This document shows positions 1 to 10,379 of a stretch of DNA of 64,000 nucleotides, piece by piece. Below the pieces are notes generated by a model. It made no database searches and was not told the DNA's origin. It worked only from the letters and a program-made list of their open reading frames with translations. The DNA is from Corella eumyota (taxonomy: Eukaryota; Chordata; Ascidiacea; Phlebobranchia; Corellidae): the NCBI GenBank assembly GCA_963082875.1, contig OY720103.1, forward strand, positions 5,332,001-5,396,000. Reading direction: 5' to 3'. Position numbers and translations under genes: made by a program. How positions within the stretch are numbered: position 1 is the first letter of the stretch; every line of letters begins with the position of its first letter.

Positions 1-793
1 AAAAACTTTGGGCCCTCAAAGATGTCGAAAAATTTTGTAAAATCTTTTAAAGTCATTTCACTTAGCTCGTCGTAGTCATCCATTACTTCAAGATGATTAT
101 TATCTCCATGGGTTAAGATAGCACAACCGACACAATCATAACACGACTGCTTTAATATCTTTGTTACTAAAATTGCAAAAAAATTAGTGGTAATTTAAAG
201 AAAAACTGAATTCAATGTTTTAACTTGATATCAGTGAAGTAGTGTAGTGATTTAGACACATAGTTTAACTACACGACATTCTTGGTTTGATCCCCACTGC
301 TTTCTTTCTGTAGCACCCTAAGTAAGGTGCTATAAACAGAATAAACTTCTGCTAAGCCAAAGATCAATCAGCAGAATAATCAATAATACCCAAATTTGCC
401 CAAGTAAACTTAAGACTGGGTTGGGATAACTTAAGTCACACTTGAAGGCCATTAGGTCGATCTTCCTTTAACATGCGTAAACGAACACAAAAAAATGATA
501 TCGTTATGCTGAAGGAAAAAAACAAATTTAAACAAACTTTTGTGCAGTTCGTCTTCGATCTTTTCTTCTGTCAAATTTCTTTTAATATGACATTCAAATC
601 CCAAATTTTCCATCATAGTTTGAAGTTTTTTACTGTCTTGGTCAGAGCCTGGGTTGGTTCTAACTTTTCCATATCTATTGATATCGAAATCCTTAAACAT
701 TAAAATGATGAATTTACCTTTTGCATTGAACTTGTTTAAATTCGCATCATTTTTAAAAGCAAAATAGTTTTTTTTGTATAAATCTTTATCCAT
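1..793 (-). CDS. Caspase-like cysteine protease, p20 part (partial, runs off left edge)
   Basis: Caspases cleave proteins after Asp in apoptosis and inflammation. Two minus-strand exons are visible: 538-793 (donor at 537, phase 1) and 1-166 (acceptor ag at 168-167). They join in frame. Exon 1 has the strand-helix start of p20 (KGKFIILMFKDFD) and the substrate-pocket Arg region (VRTNPGSDQD, matching the R.GTD motif of active caspases). Exon 2 has CAILTHGDNN, which aligns with the SHGE catalytic-His motif, then LKDFTKFF and FEGPK, leading to where QACRG should follow beyond the edge. The catalytic Cys and p10 are therefore not in view. No CARD or DED prodomain is seen. The ATG at 793 lies in what looks like the tail of a minus-strand SINE (783-1060), so the true start may be elsewhere. 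The intron holds another SINE. Confidence 0.85.
229..463 (+). repeat. tRNA-derived SINE copy in caspase intron
   Basis: The head resembles box A (gtagtgtagtgatttagaca) and box B (tggtttgatccccactgc). The body has the family signature (gtagcacc, aagtaaggtgctataaac, gactgggttgggataactt) and the tail ends near aggtcgatcttcc. Divergence from other copies suggests an old insertion. Confidence 0.8.
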
Positions 794-1060
794 GATGTGG
801 GAAGGTTAAATGCGCGCCCTAAACATAGAGTAACAACTGTTACTCCGACCCAGTTCCAAGTTGTCATTAGCGGTTTGGGATATTATATAAATTATAACTG
901 CCCGGTAATTATGTTGGTGATTAATTGCTTGCTCAGCAGGAGTTTATACTGTTTAAATAGCCTTACTTATGGGCGCTACAGTAGAAGAGCAGTGGGGATT
1001 AAACCCGCGACCTTATGTGTGATGTAGCAAGTGTTCTTATTACTACACCACGCTGTCGGT
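783..1060 (-). repeat. tRNA-derived SINE copy next to caspase exon 1
   Basis: Minus-strand SINE with the tRNA-like head at about 1000-1060 (box B complement ggggattaaacccgcgacc, box A complement actacaccacgctg). The body contains aacatagagtaac and gacccagtt. The tail (cccacatc plus an ataaa-like run) reaches the putative caspase start codon. Confidence 0.85.
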
Positions 1061-1261
1061 TATATTTTTAAAACTGGATTTTAAATTTGGTATTAAAACT
1101 GCCCAGGCAGACAGAGTGACTGATGTTGCAAAATTTTTAAGCTATAAACTACATGTTTACACATGAATATAAAAACAAAATTAATGTAAAAAGTTTGTAA
1201 CAAACCTAGTGTCTGGCATGTACTAACATCAAACCCAAAATTTGTTATTATTATCAGAAAC

Positions 1262-4169
1262 TTAAAAAATTGTATTTACATGTTGATTAAAAATTACGAA
1301 AAATCCTTTTTTGACATAAATAGGTTGTAAATCTTTTTCGACTTTCGTTGCATCTGAACTTTTAATTTCCATTGGAGCAGTCAAACGATTGAAAATAATA
1401 GGAAGCATGAACTTTTTTTGTGGATCTACAGCCTTCATATCTTCATAAATGCGCTTATTAACTTGGGTCAAAATCTAGTAAAATAAAATTAAATGTTTGT
1501 TAATAAAACCGGCAGCGTGGTGTAGTGGTAAGAACACTTGCTACACCACATATGAGGTCGTGGGTTCAATCCCCACTGATCTCATGCTGTAGCGCCCTTA
1601 AGTAAGGCGCTATAAACGGTATGAACTCCTGCTGAGCCAGCATGTAATTAGCAGTATAATTATCGGGCAATCTATAATATCCCGAACTGCCACATGTTAC
1701 TCTATGTTTAAGTCGCGTATTCGACTTTCCCACATCAAAGATAAAGATATATACAAAAAAACAAAAAGATATATACAAAAAAAAAAAAAAAACAGACTGA
1801 ACTATCAAATTTACATTTCTAATTAGTTGTGTATCATAAATGTGTAAGCAGACATTTTTTTCCTGGCTAGGCAAAATTTTTTACTCAAGGGCCAGTGGGT
1901 AAAAAACCTAGGAAGCAGTGGGTATCTAACCCAAGACATCATGTGGTGAAGTAATTTTTTTATAGTTGCCTAACTAATGGTAGATAATATTAATCTGATT
2001 TAATTGTCAGATTATTAACCCTACCTATAATTTGTTTTTTATGTAGTTGTACTGGTTTTGCTGAATGCTGCTTCAAAATAAAAGCAGAAGTAATGTATTG
2101 CGGAATTTTTACCCACTTTACTAAGTTAACATGCCTGTAACTAAAAACTAATACACGTTTTTCAATGTAGGTATGTGTTAATTGGTAGTGTGAAAAAAAC
2201 AGTGAAAAAAATTACATACCTGCATCATATTCCTGGAAACACTTGTCTGCAACTCTTCACATAGAGTGTAGATAAATCTTGACTCTTGAATGTTATTGAT
2301 AAAAACTAAATAGTTATTTTTTGTGTAACTACATGTTTTAGTCTTCAAGGCGATTATATGTACATTTTGACCACAAACGCTTAAAGATTTGTAATAAACA
2401 AGGTATATAATTGATTTGTATTAAAGTTTTAGTTATTATACAAATTAAAACTTACATTTAGCTTTATTGTATACAACCAGAAAGTCAGCCTCAACTGGTA
2501 CTTTGTAATCAACAAACGTTGCTAATTTTTTATTGGATGCAACAACTGATTTTTTTGTTTGTAAATAAAGCTACAAAAAAAGAAAAAGGGGAATTTGATA
2601 ACACAAAATCGAGTTAAACTCATAGTAATAATATACCTTAAAACATTTGTTTGAAATTATTAAGCATTTGTGGTCAGAACACTAGGCTTTACTACATAAG
2701 GTTCACGGTTTGATTTCCACTGCTCTTAAAGTTTAGGTTCTCGAGTAAGGCACTAAATTATATTCCTTAATATCCCAAACTTCAAAATGCAACTGAAGAC
2801 TGGGTCAGGGTAATTTATCTTACTCTATTTTTAGGTTGTAATCAACCCTTAGACATTGAGAATAAATAAATAAAAAACCTGAATTATAAAGAATTTTGGT
2901 TTTGTAGATAAGGTAGGGCAGTTGTTTCCGTTAAAAAGATAAGTAAAATATCCCAATATTTCCTCTTGCGAATTTGACATCTTATCGTGTTGTATATTTT
3001 CTCCAATTAGTACAGCACAGCACAACTGAGTGCACTGGCTAAAATCCTTCATTCTTTCTAGCAAATTTAAATTACATTGCAGGGAAACAAAAATGGTTTA
3101 AAGCTACCCAAATGTGTATAAGCTATAACTTAAGTAAATATATTCACTACAAAAAGTATTGGGTTTAATCCCCACTGCTTCTATACTTTGATATTGTTAA
3201 AGAAAATCGATATGACTTACATATTAACCAGTCTGGAAAGTAGGGCAGCGTGCACGCACGAGATTTTTTTCAGTAGAAAAAATGAACGCCTTAAATTGCT
3301 GTTTTGCACGCCTGGCTTTAAAAGTAAATACAAAATTAAAGGTAATTACGCTAACATAAATCACGCAGGCCCGCGTAGACCAAAAATTTTATGACGTGTG
3401 CACGCGCGGTCATGCCGATTTTTACGCTTGCACGCACGAGATCTCGTCGAAAACTGCCCTACTTTCCAGACTGGCATATTAATAGGTAGGGATCACCAGT
3501 TTAGACCATAAAGTCCCGCTTTTTACAATAAGGGTTATTTTAAATAAAATTGATTTTTGAGTTACTCTTTGATAATAAACTTTGGATCTCTATTAATTTC
3601 GCACGCCGTACATAAACAGGGTTTGTAACCGAAATACGGCACATGTAATTAAACAAAGAGGTTGCATAAATTAAACCCTTACCCTAACCCTCACCTATTC
3701 AGTTTACCCATTAACACATCTGACTCGTAAAGCGGACTAAGTTATACTCATTAAAACATATTTCAACTAATTTTTAATGTCTGGTTGAACAATTGCCATA
3801 CTTAGGTTATAACGCCTTGTTAAATTCGGGCGTGCGAAAGTAATAGAGATCCTAAACTTTAAATAAAAATAAAGTTTATATAAATGCTTTAACATCAATT
3901 TTGTTAAACTCACCTTTAAGAAGATACTGATTGGCTTCATCTATTGAACCTAGGGATGTGATGTTGCATTTATATCCAATTGCTTTAGCTGTGGACTCCA
4001 ATTTTTTTGCATCATTTTCAATTACCTTACTGCTTACAGGTTTCTTAATGTAGTATAACAAATTAAAACAACATATTTAAGAAATAAATATTCAATAAAT
4101 ACAAAGCTAAAAACTTACTGTTATTTTTAATATTAGAAATGGATTTTCCACTTTGCTTGATAAATTCAT
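1262..4169 (-). CDS. Catalytically dead caspase-like protein, copy 1 (6 exons, 257 aa)
   Basis: Six minus-strand exons join in frame with GT/AG borders: 4119-4169, 3914-4043, 2879-3057, 2456-2570, 2220-2305 and 1262-1474. The fold is clearly caspase: DAKKLESTAKAIGYKC (p20 helix), FTYLFNGNNCPTLSTKPKFF and IIQ before the active-site position, then VPVEADFLVVY, SRFIYTLCEELQ and ILTQVNKR (p10). The active site is gone. Where SHGE is expected the protein reads AVLIGEN, and QACRG is replaced by Q-LYLQT across the exon 3/4 join. The pocket Arg motif is also absent, and I see no exon in that intron that could supply ACRG. There is no prodomain; the C-terminus has a tail of about 35 residues past the p10 strands. 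By analogy with cFLIP-type homologues it could be a decoy or regulator; this is inference. The whole gene apart from its 3' end is repeated at 5814-8679. Confidence 0.82.
1509..1745 (+). repeat. tRNA-derived SINE, well-preserved copy (unit 1)
   Basis: Starts ccggcagcgtggtgtagtgg (box A), then gtgggttcaatccccac (box B, a near-perfect RNA polymerase III GGTTCAATCC core). The body follows (gctgtagcgcccttaagtaa, ggcgctataaacggtatgaa, cagcatgtaattagcag, atatcccgaactgcc, gttactctatgttta), and the tail is cccacatc plus A-rich repeats. This is the best reference copy in the window. It lies in the dead-caspase intron between exons 5 and 6, on the opposite strand. Confidence 0.9.
1905..1965 (-). repeat. 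SINE head fragment
   Basis: gcagtgggtatctaaccca and catgtggtgaagtaa match the reverse complement of the SINE box B to box A segment. No body is recognisable. Confidence 0.55.
2668..2845 (+). repeat. Diverged SINE copy in dead-caspase intron 3
   Basis: Recognisable by tcacggtttgatttccactg (box B), gagtaaggcactaaat, actgaagactgggtcagggtaa and ttactctatttttagg. Confidence 0.7.
3228..3474. mobile_element. MITE A (247 bp, hAT-like) with 8-bp target duplication
   Basis: Terminal inverted repeats are ccagtctggaaagtagggca and its exact complement at the right end. It is flanked by CATATTAA at 3220-3227 and 3475-3482. An 8-bp duplication is typical of hAT elements. The interior is GC-rich and itself partly inverted (cacgcacgagat near both ends). 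No coding capacity. Confidence 0.85.
3584..3852. mobile_element. MITE B (269 bp, hAT-like) with 8-bp target duplication
   Basis: The left end begins ggatctctattaatttcgca and the right end is its imperfect complement (tgcgaaagtaatagagatcc). It is flanked by TAAACTTT at 3576-3583 and 3853-3860. The interior holds a telomere-like cccttaccctaaccctcacc tract. It is a different family from MITE A, 110 bp away. No coding capacity. Confidence 0.85.
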
Positions 4170-4315
4170 TTTAGTTAACTGACAGCTTAACCTAAATAAT
4201 TTAACTAGTGTTTAACGATCAGACTGTCAGACTGTCAAACGATGATCAGATGATTGATTTACAAACCAGCTCAATTTTTTGTGGTGAATGCTTTTACAAT
4301 AACTTTAAAAGCGAC

Positions 4316-4476
4316 CTAAACATTGAGTAACATAAGTTACTTATTAAGTGCTGGCTCATACCGTTCAAAGCGCCTTACTAAAGAGTTCTACAGCATGAAT
4401 GGAGTGGGAATTGAACTAACGACCTCATGGTGGTGTAGCAACGGTTCTTACCACTACGCGACGCTGCCGATGTATT
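4316..4476 (-). repeat. SINE copy upstream of dead-caspase start (unit 1)
   Basis: Minus-strand head near 4470 (complement: cggcagcgtcgcgtagtggt), box B complement ggaattgaactaacgacc, then aaagcgccttacta and a tail with cctaaacattgagtaaca. Confidence 0.8.
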
Positions 4477-4625
4477 TATTTATCCTCGATGTGATATGGT
4501 CGACTTCACGACCTAAACATAGAGTAACGTCCGTAAACCCGACCCAGTTTTAGTTGGCTTCGACAGTTTAAAGTGTTATAGATTATAATTGCCAGAGAAT
4601 AAAGCTGCTGATTAGGTATAAATAA
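4477..4625 (-). repeat. 3' half of a second SINE abutting the previous one
   Basis: Contains cctaaacatagagtaacg, gacccagttttagttgg and the tail complement tatttatcctcgatgtg, so a full SINE sits directly against the tail of a truncated one. One may have inserted into the other's A-rich tail. Confidence 0.75.
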
Positions 4626-4818
4626 AATGTTTATAAAGATTTATTTATTGTAACGTAAATTGCTTAATGTTTTTTGTATTATAAGCCGTAGTAATATTTA
4701 CAGTATTTTATTGCGCAAAGTTTAGCGACAATCGTACATAAGTTCGTATCACGAATACCTAAACATAATTTTTCAATACATTTTAAGTTACAGGTTACGT
4801 AGACGTGGTACAGCTCAA

Positions 4819-4940
4819 AGTATATATATATATATATACTTTGGTACAGCCCACGTGATAGAGAGAGAGAGAGATGGTGAAAACGGGTAAATAAGATAAT
4901 GTCGGATTAGTTACAATATATATATATATATATTAATAGG
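4819..4940. repeat. Simple repeats with a perfect AT palindrome
   Basis: A (TA)n run is framed by caaagtata and tatactttg, making a self-complementary stem flanked by direct gtacagc repeats. A short (GA)n run (agagagagagagaga) and another (AT)n run follow. Confidence 0.85.
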
Positions 4941-5319
4941 CAACCGGGGTGTTTAAAACCCATGTCAGATTTAAACAATTAACTCGTAGTACTTTATATT
5001 TGTTAAACACGCTTTTTTCCATAGATATTACATCACAAAGCTTTGTCCATATTGAAACATATGTCATGTTTTGATAACAACAAGGTTAAATGTTAAAACA
5101 AAAAAGGTTAACAAATAAAAAGTAAATTTACAAGTCTACTGAAAAAATAATACTTCTAAAAAGTGCCATAAAGGCTTTTATTTTTGCAAGTTTTTACGAA
5201 ACTGTAAAGTTAACAGTTTTACAATAAACGAAACAATGAGAAAAATGGCAACGTCACTGTCTTGGTAAAAGTTATCATAGTCTTTCATAATTACTTACAT
5301 TTAAAAATTTCACTTTAAA

Positions 5320-5343
5320 ATGTCGTACGACATCTTACGTAAG
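5320..5343. other. Two adjacent perfect palindromes
   Basis: atgtcgtacgacat (14 bp) and cttacgtaag (10 bp), each its own reverse complement, lie end to end about 100 bp past the mucin-like stop. Repeated at 9830-9853 in unit 2. Confidence 0.9.
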
Positions 5344-5441
5344 GCAAGTTACGGCACTTAAAACAAATAAATTTTAATTGGCCTTTGTTGTTTAATTAAT
5401 TTGTGTTTGTTTTTTTGTGCTTATAATTGCGTACTTGCTAA

Positions 5442-5869
5442 TTATTGCGTTGGCGCTATAGTGGTGTCTTGCGGATCATTTGTGCTTAGGGTAGGGGGAG
5501 TTGGTGATGGTGAAACTGGTGCATAGGTTGGTGGGATTGTTGGTAATGTTCTGGGAGGTTTGAGTGTTGGTGTTGTTGTAGTGGATGTCTTCGTGGTTGT
5601 TACAGGGTAAGTTGTAGTTGTAGTTGTTACTGATGTACTAATCTTAAATTTACCACCAGACGCTTTGGTTGAAGGAATGCTTTTTCCATAAATAATACTA
5701 GAAAAATAAGCAGGAATTTTATGCGTTGGCATAAGGTTTAAGTACTATTAATTAGTACTATTAACTAAAAACACTTTAATTAACATTTAATTAATTTTTT
5801 GTGATATTCTTACCTACAATGAATATAAATATAAATCAAAATCAACACTGCTCTTCTTACACTTTTCAT
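5442..5869 (-). CDS. Small secreted Thr/Pro-rich (mucin-like) protein, copy 1
   Basis: Two-exon minus-strand gene. Exon 1 (5814-5869) encodes MKSVRRAVLILIYIYIHC, which reads as a signal peptide, and ends at AG|GTAAG (phase 2). Exon 2 (5442-5697) starts after a pyrimidine-rich ...tttttctag and continues in frame to a TAA. The mature part is about 85 residues: a short basic stretch (SIPSTKASGGKFKIS), then runs of Thr, TYPVTTTKTSTTTT, and a Pro-rich tail ending TTIAPTQ. This composition suggests dense O-glycosylation and a surface or extracellular role. No folded domain or Cys framework is seen. A possible AATAAA (minus strand) lies near 5176. It sits about 1.3 kb upstream of the dead caspase on the same strand and is duplicated with it. 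Exact function unknown. Confidence 0.65.
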
Positions 5870-8679
5870 ATTGAAATAGTTTTTGCGTTGGTTCCAATTT
5901 GAAAATAATAGGAAGCATGAACTTTTTTTGTGGATCTACAGCCTTCATATCTTCATAAATGCGCTTATTAACTTGGGTCAAAATCTAGTAAAATAAAATT
6001 AAATGTTTGTTAATAAAACCGGCAGCGTGGTGTAGTGGTAAGAACACTTGCTACACCACATATGAGGTCGTGGGTTCAATCCCCACTGATCTCATGCTGT
6101 AGCGCCCTTAAGTAAGGCGCTATAAACGGTATGAACTCCTGCTGAGCCAGCATGTAATTAGCAGTATAATTATCGGGCAATCTATAATATCCCGAACTGC
6201 CACATGTTACTCTATGTTTAAGTCGCGTATTCGACTTTCCCACATCAAAGATAAAGATATATACAAAAAAACAAAAAGATATATACAAAAAAAAAAAAAA
6301 AACAGACTGAACTATCAAATTTACATTTCTAATTAGTTGTGTATCATAAATGTGTAAGCAGACATTTTTTTCCTGGCTAGGCAAAATTTTTTACTCAAGG
6401 GCCAGTGGGTAAAAAACCTAGGAAGCAGTGGGTATCTAACCCAAGACATCATGTGGTGAAGTAATTTTTTTATAGTTGCCTAACTAATGGTAGATAATAT
6501 TAATCTGATTTAATTGTCAGATTATTAACCCTACCTATAATTTGTTTTTTATGTAGTTGTACTGGTTTTGCTGAATGCTGCTTCAAAATAAAAGCAGAAG
6601 TAATGTATTGCGGAATTTTTACCCACTTTACTAAGTTAACATGCCTGTAACTAAAAACTAATACACGTTTTTCAATGTAGGTATGTGTTAATTGGTAGTG
6701 TGAAAAAAACAGTGAAAAAAATTACATACCTGCATCATATTCCTGGAAACACTTGTCTGCAACTCTTCACATAGAGTGTAGATAAATCTTGACTCTTGAA
6801 TGTTATTGATAAAAACTAAATAGTTATTTTTTGTGTAACTACATGTTTTAGTCTTCAAGGCGATTATATGTACATTTTGACCACAAACGCTTAAAGATTT
6901 GTAATAAACAAGGTATATAATTGATTTGTATTAAAGTTTTAGTTATTATACAAATTAAAACTTACATTTAGCTTTATTGTATACAACCAGAAAGTCAGCC
7001 TCAACTGGTACTTTGTAATCAACAAACGTTGCTAATTTTTTATTGGATGCAACAACTGATTTTTTTGTTTGTAAATAAAGCTACAAAAAAAGAAAAAGGG
7101 GAATTTGATAACACAAAATCGAGTTAAACTCATAGTAATAATATACCTTAAAACATTTGTTTGAAATTATTAAGCATTTGTGGTCAGAACACTAGGCTTT
7201 ACTACATAAGGTTCACGGTTTGATTTCCACTGCTCTTAAAGTTTAGGTTCTCGAGTAAGGCACTAAATTATATTCCTTAATATCCCAAACTTCAAAATGC
7301 AACTGAAGACTGGGTCAGGGTAATTTATCTTACTCTATTTTTAGGTTGTAATCAACCCTTAGACATTGAGAATAAATAAATAAAAAACCTGAATTATAAA
7401 GAATTTTGGTTTTGTAGATAAGGTAGGGCAGTTGTTTCCGTTAAAAAGATAAGTAAAATATCCCAATATTTCCTCTTGCGAATTTGACATCTTATCGTGT
7501 TGTATATTTTCTCCAATTAGTACAGCACAGCACAACTGAGTGCACTGGCTAAAATCCTTCATTCTTTCTAGCAAATTTAAATTACATTGCAGGGAAACAA
7601 AAATGGTTTAAAGCTACCCAAATGTGTATAAGCTATAACTTAAGTAAATATATTCACTACAAAAAGTATTGGGTTTAATCCCCACTGCTTCTATACTTTG
7701 ATATTGTTAAAGAAAATCGATATGACTTACATATTAACCAGTCTGGAAAGTAGGGCAGCGTGCACGCACGAGATTTTTTTCAGTAGAAAAAATGAACGCC
7801 TTAAATTGCTGTTTTGCACGCCTGGCTTTAAAAGTAAATACAAAATTAAAGGTAATTACGCTAACATAAATCACGCAGGCCCGCGTAGACCAAAAATTTT
7901 ATGACGTGTGCACGCGCGGTCATGCCGATTTTTACGCTTGCACGCACGAGATCTCGTCGAAAACTGCCCTACTTTCCAGACTGGCATATTAATAGGTAGG
8001 GATCACCAGTTTAGACCATAAAGTCCCGCTTTTTACAATAAGGGTTATTTTAAATAAAATTGATTTTTGAGTTACTCTTTGATAATAAACTTTGGATCTC
8101 TATTAATTTCGCACGCCGTACATAAACAGGGTTTGTAACCGAAATACGGCACATGTAATTAAACAAAGAGGTTGCATAAATTAAACCCTTACCCTAACCC
8201 TCACCTATTCAGTTTACCCATTAACACATCTGACTCGTAAAGCGGACTAAGTTATACTCATTAAAACATATTTCAACTAATTTTTAATGTCTGGTTGAAC
8301 AATTGCCATACTTAGGTTATAACGCCTTGTTAAATTCGGGCGTGCGAAAGTAATAGAGATCCTAAACTTTAAATAAAAATAAAGTTTATATAAATGCTTT
8401 AACATCAATTTTGTTAAACTCACCTTTAAGAAGATACTGATTGGCTTCATCTATTGAACCTAGGGATGTGATGTTGCATTTATATCCAATTGCTTTAGCT
8501 GTGGACTCCAATTTTTTTGCATCATTTTCAATTACCTTACTGCTTACAGGTTTCTTAATGTAGTATAACAAATTAAAACAACATATTTAAGAAATAAATA
8601 TTCAATAAATACAAAGCTAAAAACTTACTGTTATTTTTAATATTAGAAATGGATTTTCCACTTTGCTTGATAAATTCAT
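5814..8679 (-). CDS. Dead caspase-like protein, copy 2, with junction-altered C-terminus
   Basis: Exons 8629-8679, 8424-8553, 7389-7567, 6966-7080 and 6730-6815 repeat copy 1 exactly, including loss of the catalytic His and Cys. The last exon starts at 5984 and follows copy 1 through LPIIF. It then crosses the duplication junction, reads KLEPTQKLFQYEKC and about 14 more codons, and stops at 5814-5816. The p10 end and the C-terminal tail of copy 1 are lost and replaced by about 28 unrelated residues. The new tail overlaps the first exon of mucin-like copy 1 in another frame. Whether the copy is expressed, or even real rather than an assembly product, cannot be told here. Confidence 0.65.
6019..6255 (+). 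repeat. SINE, well-preserved copy (unit 2)
   Basis: Counterpart of the SINE at 1509-1745, identical where compared, carried by the tandem duplication rather than by a new insertion. Confidence 0.9.
6415..6475 (-). repeat. SINE head fragment (unit 2)
   Basis: Counterpart of the fragment at 1905-1965. Confidence 0.55.
7178..7355 (+). repeat. Diverged SINE copy (unit 2)
   Basis: Counterpart of 2668-2845, in intron 3 of dead-caspase copy 2. Confidence 0.7.
7738..7984. mobile_element. MITE A, unit 2 copy
   Basis: Counterpart of 3228-3474 with the same CATATTAA flanks, so it was duplicated passively. Confidence 0.85.
8094..8362. mobile_element. MITE B, unit 2 copy
   Basis: Counterpart of 3584-3852 with the same TAAACTTT flanks. 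Confidence 0.85.
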
Positions 8680-8825
8680 TTTAGTTAACTGACAGCTTAA
8701 CCTAAATAATTTAACTAGTGTTTAACGATCAGACTGTCAGACTGTCAAACGATGATCAGATGATTGATTTACAAACCAGCTCAATTTTTTGTGGTGAATG
8801 CTTTTACAATAACTTTAAAAGCGAC

Positions 8826-9135
8826 CTAAACATTGAGTAACATAAGTTACTTATTAAGTGCTGGCTCATACCGTTCAAAGCGCCTTACTAAAGAGTTCTA
8901 CAGCATGAATGGAGTGGGAATTGAACTAACGACCTCATGGTGGTGTAGCAACGGTTCTTACCACTACGCGACGCTGCCGATGTATTTATTTATCCTCGAT
9001 GTGATATGGTCGACTTCACGACCTAAACATAGAGTAACGTCCGTAAACCCGACCCAGTTTTAGTTGGCTTCGACAGTTTAAAGTGTTATAGATTATAATT
9101 GCCAGAGAATAAAGCTGCTGATTAGGTATAAATAA
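8826..9135 (-). repeat. Abutting pair of SINE copies (unit 2)
   Basis: Counterpart of the two SINE segments at 4316-4476 and 4477-4625. Confidence 0.8.
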
Positions 9136-9951
9136 AATGTTTATAAAGATTTATTTATTGTAACGTAAATTGCTTAATGTTTTTTGTATTATAAGCCGTA
9201 GTAATATTTACAGTATTTTATTGCGCAAAGTTTAGCGACAATCGTACATAAGTTCGTATCACGAATACCTAAACATAATTTTTCAATACATTTTAAGTTA
9301 CAGGTTACGTAGACGTGGTACAGCTCAAAGTATATATATATATATATACTTTGGTACAGCCCACGTGATAGAGAGAGAGAGAGATGGTGAAAACGGGTAA
9401 ATAAGATAATGTCGGATTAGTTACAATATATATATATATATATTAATAGGCAACCGGGGTGTTTAAAACCCATGTCAGATTTAAACAATTAACTCGTAGT
9501 ACTTTATATTTGTTAAACACGCTTTTTTCCATAGATATTACATCACAAAGCTTTGTCCATATTGAAACATATGTCATGTTTTGATAACAACAAGGTTAAA
9601 TGTTAAAACAAAAAAGGTTAACAAATAAAAAGTAAATTTACAAGTCTACTGAAAAAATAATACTTCTAAAAAGTGCCATAAAGGCTTTTATTTTTGCAAG
9701 TTTTTACGAAACTGTAAAGTTAACAGTTTTACAATAAACGAAACAATGAGAAAAATGGCAACGTCACTGTCTTGGTAAAAGTTATCATAGTCTTTCATAA
9801 TTACTTACATTTAAAAATTTCACTTTAAAATGTCGTACGACATCTTACGTAAGGCAAGTTACGGCACTTAAAACAAATAAATTTTAATTGGCCTTTGTTG
9901 TTTAATTAATTTGTGTTTGTTTTTTTGTGCTTATAATTGCGTACTTGCTAA

Positions 9952-10379
9952 TTATTGCGTTGGCGCTATAGTGGTGTCTTGCGGATCATTTGTGCTTAGG
10001 GTAGGGGGAGTTGGTGATGGTGAAACTGGTGCATAGGTTGGTGGGATTGTTGGTAATGTTCTGGGAGGTTTGAGTGTTGGTGTTGTTGTAGTGGATGTCT
10101 TCGTGGTTGTTACAGGGTAAGTTGTAGTTGTAGTTGTTACTGATGTACTAATCTTAAATTTACCACCAGACGCTTTGGTTGAAGGAATGCTTTTTCCATA
10201 AATAATACTAGAAAAATAAGCAGGAATTTTATGCGTTGGCATAAGGTTTAAGTACTATTAATTAGTACTATTAACTAAAAACACTTTAATTAACATTTAA
10301 TTAATTTTTTGTGATATTCTTACCTACAATGAATATAAATATAAATCAAAATCAACACTGCTCTTCTTACACTTTTCAT
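9952..10379 (-). CDS. Small secreted Thr/Pro-rich (mucin-like) protein, copy 2
   Basis: Exons 10324-10379 and 9952-10207 give the same protein as copy 1: signal peptide, then a Thr-run and Pro-rich secreted tail. Unlike copy 1, the sequence upstream of its ATG includes the 169-bp segment present only in unit 2 (10396-10564). If both copies are real, their promoters therefore differ while the products do not. The region just upstream of copy 1 is instead the 3' end of dead-caspase copy 2. Confidence 0.65.

Larger units (their letters stand above)
1389..5898. repeat. Tandem duplication, unit 1 (4,510 bp)
   Basis: Bases 1389-5885 match 5899-10395 with no difference noticed in the lines and translations I compared. 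The unit ends with cgttggttccaat (5886-5898), whose counterpart in unit 2 is at 10565-10577, after 169 extra bases. The junction shares ttgaaa with both flanks. Confidence 0.95.

Noticed and set aside
1509-1582. Possible functional tRNA gene (box A, box B and clover-like head)
   Set aside because: The same tRNA-like head occurs in many copies followed by a constant non-tRNA body and A-rich tail, and no proper acceptor stem closes. It is a SINE head.
1566-1874. 102-codon minus-strand frame, also at 6076-6384
   Set aside because: It runs through the SINE in the wrong orientation and a poly-A tail; low complexity and no splice logic.
3228-3474. CRISPR-like or structured RNA reading of the inverted repeats
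   Set aside because: Perfect terminal inverted repeats with an 8-bp target duplication identify a MITE.
3660-3710. Interstitial telomere sequence (cccttaccctaaccctcacc)
   Set aside because: Only about two imperfect units, inside MITE B; not a telomere array.
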